Shown: positions 51,943 through 55,343 of the stretch, piece after piece | Layout: each line of letters begins with the position of its first letter | Numbering within the stretch: the first letter of the stretch is position 1 | From: Planctomicrobium piriforme | Lineage (GTDB): Bacteria; Planctomycetota; Planctomycetia; Planctomycetales; Planctomycetaceae | Assembly: GCA_945860955.1 (NCBI GenBank) | Contig: CAMATH010000050.1 | Location: 1-55,343 of the forward strand | Direction of reading: 5' to 3' | DNA: 55,343 nucleotides | Made by a program: the position numbers and the translations under genes | The notes under the pieces: generated by a model | What the model was told of the DNA's origin: nothing | Databases searched by the model: none | Seen by the model: the letters and a program-made list of their open reading frames with translations, nothing else

Positions 51943-51971
51943 GCATCTTTCTCCGAAAGACTGCCTCCGCT
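51943..51971 (+). repeat. Repeat unit, first copy
   Basis: GC-TCTTTC-C--AAAGACTGCC-CCGCT pattern shared with 52220-52248 (24 of 29 bases alike). A decayed interspersed repeat. Confidence 0.45.
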
Positions 51972-52178
51972 GTGCTTCCATCGTCCCAACACCGCACTGG
52001 GGGCAGCCCCAGGACTCACACCGAATATCATCCTGTTAAAAAACAACACGACGAGGGGCGTCGCGGAATGGCGAGAGTCCCGGCGAAGAGGCGAAGCCTT
52101 GACAATGTCCAATTCATCTCGCGACGGACGGCTCGCTTGTGAGGTTGCGCCAGCCCCGAGTGCGTCGACCGACGGACT

Positions 52179-52216
52179 ACGCACATTGGGCCGCGCACTC
52201 GGAGAGTGCGGGCTAC
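52179..52216 (+). repeat. Interspersed repeat copy, CACTC-GAGAGTG family
   Basis: Matches 21305-21342 at 31 of 38 bases. The core CGCACTC/GAGTGCG forms a 7-base stem. Confidence 0.5.
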
Positions 52217-52219
52217 ATT

Positions 52220-52248
52220 GCGTCTTTCCCAAAAAGACTGCCCCCGCT
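52220..52248 (+). repeat. Repeat unit, second copy
   Basis: Second copy of the unit at 51943-51971. It directly follows the 38-base element, suggesting the two belong to one longer ancestral repeat. Confidence 0.45.
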
Positions 52249-52408
52249 ACGGCAACAACGTCACTACGACATACACGGGGTATCAACGCCGCGCCAGACG
52301 AATTCGACGCGACGGTAGAGACGTTCTACAATCCCTATTGCGCCCCTGCGAATTCCGACAACGCGTCGCCAAGTTGCATCCTTACACTTCCCACGTGAGA
52401 CCCCAGTC

Positions 52409-52804
52409 ATGACCCGAGTCGTTGGAATTGGCGGAATCTTCTTCAAGGCGAAAGATGCCCCGGCACTGCGCGAGTGGTACCGCCAGCACTTGGGAATCGA
52501 CGTGCAAAGCTGGGGAGGCGCGACGTTTCAGTGGCAGACACCCGAACGCCCCAACCCCGATGGCGCGACGGTCTGGAGCGTGTTTGATATGTCGTCAAAG
52601 TACCTCGACCCCAGCCCGGCACCGTTCATGATCAACTACCGGGTGGAAGATCTGGACGCGGTGCTGGCGGCCCTGCGAGCCGAAGGGTGCACCGTCGACG
52701 ACAAAACTGAAGATTCGGAATACGGCAAATTTGGCTGGGTGATGGATCCCGAGGGAAACCGCGTGGAACTTTGGCAACCGCCGACGACACCGGTCCCCGA
52801 GTGA
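52409..52804 (+). CDS. VOC-family (glyoxalase-like) protein
   Basis: A 131-residue protein with the two-beta-alpha-beta-beta-beta layout of the VOC superfamily. IGGIFFKAKDAPALREWYRQHLGI forms the first unit and YRVEDLDAVLAALRAEG the second, with the C-terminal DPEGNRVELWQPP usual in glyoxalase-like proteins. Members bind a metal through residues on the strands; here the Glu in NRVELW is the clearest candidate. The substrate is unknown. It stands alone, with about 230 bases to the next gene on the same strand. Confidence 0.88.
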   Translation: MTRVVGIGGIFFKAKDAPALREWYRQHLGIDVQSWGGATFQWQTPERPNPDGATVWSVFDMSSKYLDPSPAPFMINYRVEDLDAVLAALRAEGCTVDDKTEDSEYGKFGWVMDPEGNRVELWQPPTTPVPE

Positions 52805-53033
52805 GGGGTGGCCACTTGTGCCTGGAAGTGGCGAAGTGGGAAAATAAGTCGATCGTTGACGTTTGCAATGAGACAGGCAGCTAACGCTCCCCGCTCGCCT
52901 GGGCCGCGACAGAAGGGGTCGCAAACCTGGCGTTTACATCCCTCCCCTGGATTTGGTATGTCGCCCCGTCACGCCGTTTCCAGATCGGTCCCGCGCTCGC
53001 CTTGCGCACGGGACTCCCCTTCCGTTCGTCCCC

Positions 53034-55253
53034 ATGGAACCAGCCCAGTTACCGCAGGTTGCCAAACCGGGTCGCCCCTGTCCGGTGGCGATGCGGGGGG
53101 ATCTGATCGTGCGGGGTGCGACCTTTCAGGGAGAAGCGTGCTGGCTGGTGAAGAACCCGCTGTCGCTCGAATACCATCGGCTGCACCCCGCCCAATACCG
53201 CATCCTGTCGTTGTGCGACGGGCGGCGGTCGCTGGAGCGGATCCGGTTGGAGTTCCTGCGCGAATTCCCAATGCAGCGGCTGACCCCCTGGGATCTGCAG
53301 ACTCTGATCGGGGAATTCCACCGCCAGGGACTGGTTGTCTCCGACCGTCCGGATCAGGCCGAAACACTCGCCCTGCGAGCGGCGACCACCCGCAGCCGCG
53401 AGTTCTGGCAGGCGGCTCGCAACGTGCTGTTCCTGCGTCTGCCGGGTTGGAACGCCGAGCCGTTGCTGAACCGCCTGCAACCGTGGGTTGGCTGGCTGTT
53501 CCGCCCGCCGGGAGTGCTGGCGGGTTGCGCGCTCATCCTCGCCGGCTGGCTCTTGCTGGCGATCCGGTCGCAGGATCTGGCCCAGGACTGGACGCTGTTC
53601 CGCCAGCATTTTGGCCTCTCGAATTTCGTCTGGTTGTGGGTGACCCTGGGAACCGCGAAGGTTCTGCATGAACTGGGACATGGCCTCTGCTGCCGAGAGA
53701 TGGGGGGGGAATGCCACGAGATCGGTGTCGCGTTTCTGGTCTTCAGCCCCAGTTTGTATTGCGACGTTTCGGATTCTTGGATGTTGCCCCAAAAATGGCG
53801 GCGGATCGCCATTGGTGCCGCCGGCATGTACGTGGAACTGATGATCGCGTCGGTCGCGTTGGCAGTCTGGGCGACAACGCGTTCGGGGTTGATTCACTTT
53901 CTGGCGCTCAACACGTTTTGCGTCACGACACTGACGACGATTCTGTTTAACGCCAATCCGCTGTTGCAGTACGACGGTTACTACATGACCGCCGACTTGC
54001 TGGAGATTCCCAATCTCCGTTCGCGGTCCGACCGCCTGCTGGGGCGGTTCTGTCTGAAACAGTTTCTGGGAGTTGAAACGCCCGCGGATCCGTTTCTGCC
54101 CGGTGCCGGGCGGGGCTGGCTGGCGATTTACGCCGCCGCCGCTGCGATCTATCGCTGGGGGATGCTGTTCTCGCTGGCGTTCGTGCTGCACGATGTGTTG
54201 TCGCCGTGGGGACTGGGTGGAATCGGAACCGCGTGGGGATGTCTGTCGGCGGTCATCGCACTCGGACGAATTGGCTGGAACACGGGGCGAGCTTTGCAGG
54301 GTCAGGAGAGAAATTCGATGCGACCGTTCCGAATCCTCTGCACCGCACTCGCGGCGGCTAGCGTGGCGGGGGTGATTTTTCTGGTGCCGATTCCCGTCCG
54401 GAGCGAATTGCCGATTGTGGTTGAACCGCACGACTTCCGTGCAGTGTACGCGCAGGTTTCCGGCGAGCTGGTCGAACAGCGGGTCGAACCGGGCCAGCGT
54501 GTTGACGAGGGGGATGTGCTGCTGGAGCTGCGGAATTTCGAACAGGCCGACCAGTTGGCCCGCCTGCGGACCGCGCGGGACACCCAGAAGATCGAATTGA
54601 AGATCCAGCGGAAACTCAATCAGGCGGCGGGGGTCAAACTGGCCGAGGAGACGCTGGAACGATTGGAGTCGCAGATCACGGAACTCGAATCGCAGCAGGA
54701 TCGACTGATCATCGTCGCGCCCTGCGCCGGCCGGGTCATCGCCTCTCCCAAGCGGCCGGCGGCACCCGAGGGGCGCGATCGGTCGAGCGCCCGTTGGAGC
54801 GGTTCGATACTCGATCGTCGGAACCATCTTGCTTGGATTGAGACCGGCACCCATCTGTTGAGTATCGCTCCCGACGACCGGTTCGAGGCTCGCGCGTTCA
54901 TCGAGCAATCGCAACGCAACGACGTCGCCAACCAGACTCAAGTTGCGTTGAAGCTGGAATTCCAGCCCGATCGGAAACTGCCAGCGGCACTCACGATGAT
55001 CTCCGAACGCCACGTCGACACGGTCCCCGACGCGCTCTCCAATAAATTCGGCGGCCCGCTCGCCACCCAGGTCGACGCGGCCGGTCACGAGCGTCTCCCC
55101 TCCGCCGCTTTTGTCGGGCTGATCTCGCTCCCCAACGATGCCACCGCTCCACTCCCCGGCATGCGCGGCCGGGCGCGGTTTAATATCGAACATCGCACCG
55201 CGGCGCAGTGGATCTGGCGACTGGTGCGAGCCACCTTCCAATTCCGCCTGTGA
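53034..55253 (+). CDS. Site-2-type M50 protease fused to an HlyD-like domain
   Basis: From MEPAQLPQVAKPGRP the protein is 739 residues. Residues about 15-108 look like a PqqD-type winged helix. A membrane region with several helices follows (about 155-430), carrying the zinc motif HELGH (212-216) and the distal NANPLLQYDG (306-315) with Asp314 as third ligand, as in site-2 proteases. After another helix (about 440-460) comes an HlyD/lipoyl-like domain (about 475-730): YAQVSGELVEQRVEPGQRVDEGD, a coiled hairpin (about 515-565) and a second beta half. Related proteins in planctomycetes sit with efflux or secretion systems. The start is a choice, with no clear ribosome binding site. Partner genes would lie beyond the right edge. 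Confidence 0.88.
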   Translation: MEPAQLPQVAKPGRPCPVAMRGDLIVRGATFQGEACWLVKNPLSLEYHRLHPAQYRILSLCDGRRSLERIRLEFLREFPMQRLTPWDLQTLIGEFHRQGLVVSDRPDQAETLALRAATTRSREFWQAARNVLFLRLPGWNAEPLLNRLQPWVGWLFRPPGVLAGCALILAGWLLLAIRSQDLAQDWTLFRQHFGLSNFVWLWVTLGTAKVLHELGHGLCCREMGGECHEIGVAFLVFSPSLYCDVSDSWMLPQKWRRIAIGAAGMYVELMIASVALAVWATTRSGLIHFLALNTFCVTTLTTILFNANPLLQYDGYYMTADLLEIPNLRSRSDRLLGRFCLKQFLGVETPADPFLPGAGRGWLAIYAAAAAIYRWGMLFSLAFVLHDVLSPWGLGGIGTAWGCLSAVIALGRIGWNTGRALQGQERNSMRPFRILCTALAAASVAGVIFLVPIPVRSELPIVVEPHDFRAVYAQVSGELVEQRVEPGQRVDEGDVLLELRNFEQADQLARLRTARDTQKIELKIQRKLNQAAGVKLAEETLERLESQITELESQQDRLIIVAPCAGRVIASPKRPAAPEGRDRSSARWSGSILDRRNHLAWIETGTHLLSIAPDDRFEARAFIEQSQRNDVANQTQVALKLEFQPDRKLPAALTMISERHVDTVPDALSNKFGGPLATQVDAAGHERLPSAAFVGLISLPNDATAPLPGMRGRARFNIEHRTAAQWIWRLVRATFQFRL

Positions 55254-55291
55254 CGCCCAATCGTCACGCGATTCATGGGCGAAAACGTGGT

Positions 55292-55343
55292 GTAGCCGCA
55301 GAGCCGCGCCCGTCAGGAAGCGGTAACCGACAACCGCTTCCTG
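55292..55343. repeat. Hairpin repeat cut by the right edge
   Basis: Starts GTAGCCGCAGAGCCGCGCCC and continues to an 11-base perfect inner stem (CAGGAAGCGGT at 55314-55324, ACCGCTTCCTG at 55333-55343, 8-base loop). The outer right arm should lie just outside the window. It belongs to the family at 33906-33965. Confidence 0.65.

Larger units (their letters stand above)
51920..52408. other. Intergenic stretch with nested decayed repeats
   Basis: Nearly 490 bases between the importer operon and the VOC gene. A CATCTTTCTCCGAAAGACTGC-like segment occurs twice (51943-51971 and 52220-52248, 24 of 29 bases alike). The second copy directly follows the 38-base element at 52179-52216. No gene is plausible. 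Confidence 0.5.

Noticed and set aside
53049-55241. A 730-codon minus-strand frame opposite the M50/HlyD fusion
   Set aside because: Its composition (Arg, Gln, His, Gly) and lack of motifs mark it as the antisense shadow of the protease gene.

Overview
The window reads as chromosomal DNA of a GC-rich planctomycete, probably of the order Planctomycetales. The grounds are two DUF1549/DUF1553 proteins with cytochrome-c-like motifs (PSD1 type), a DUF1501 protein with a twin-arginine signal, a formylglycine-generating-enzyme-like remnant, an unusual multidomain Ser/Thr kinase, an M50 protease fused to an HlyD-like domain, sparse Shine-Dalgarno sites and loosely packed genes on both strands. I see no phage, transposase, CRISPR array, rRNA or tRNA.

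Layout. Left edge to 1.0 kb: the start of a gene cut by the window edge, and a decayed formylglycine-generating-enzyme-like gene. 1.1-4.6 kb: two secreted planctomycete-type proteins on the minus strand. 4.8-14.1 kb, plus strand: a YkgJ-type cysteine-cluster protein, an Aas-like acyltransferase/acyl-ACP synthetase, an eight-heme cytochrome c, an SnoaL-like secreted protein and a Gly-rich TPR protein ending at a perfect 36-base palindromic terminator. 14.3-21 kb: a large zinc metalloprotease, a zinc-ribbon protein and an MsbA-like ABC exporter. 21.6-30.4 kb: DUF1501, two DUF1549/DUF1553 proteins and a CotH-kinase-family protein. 30.5-33.4 kb: an ABC-2 ATPase/permease pair and a small lipoprotein. 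33.4-37.1 kb, minus strand: ffh-rpsP-trmD-rplS-yraN, with rimM absent from its usual place between rpsP and trmD. 37.3-38.7 kb: a GYD-domain protein and an ArsM-type methyltransferase. 39.1-42 kb, minus strand: purH, an SRPBCC protein and a membrane protein. 42.3-47.3 kb: a 1275-residue signalling protein divergent from a MoxR ATPase. 47.4-51.9 kb: an autoinducer-2/rhamnose-type sugar ABC importer in which the ATPase is fused to one permease. 52.4-55.3 kb: a VOC protein and the M50/HlyD-like fusion.

How the genes fit together. The translation and secretion operon (SRP GTPase, S16, TrmD, L19) and purH are housekeeping. The importer is a tightly overlapping three-gene unit. The DUF1549/DUF1553/DUF1501 proteins, the multiheme cytochrome and the metalloprotease belong to the envelope and secreted repertoire typical of planctomycetes. 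The most unusual protein carries, in order, a degenerate kinase-like domain, an intact kinase, an SRPBCC domain, a DUF5939 domain and a class III cyclase-like domain that has lost its metal-binding aspartates. The intergenic DNA holds several families of short decayed or hairpin-forming repeats that genes do not explain.
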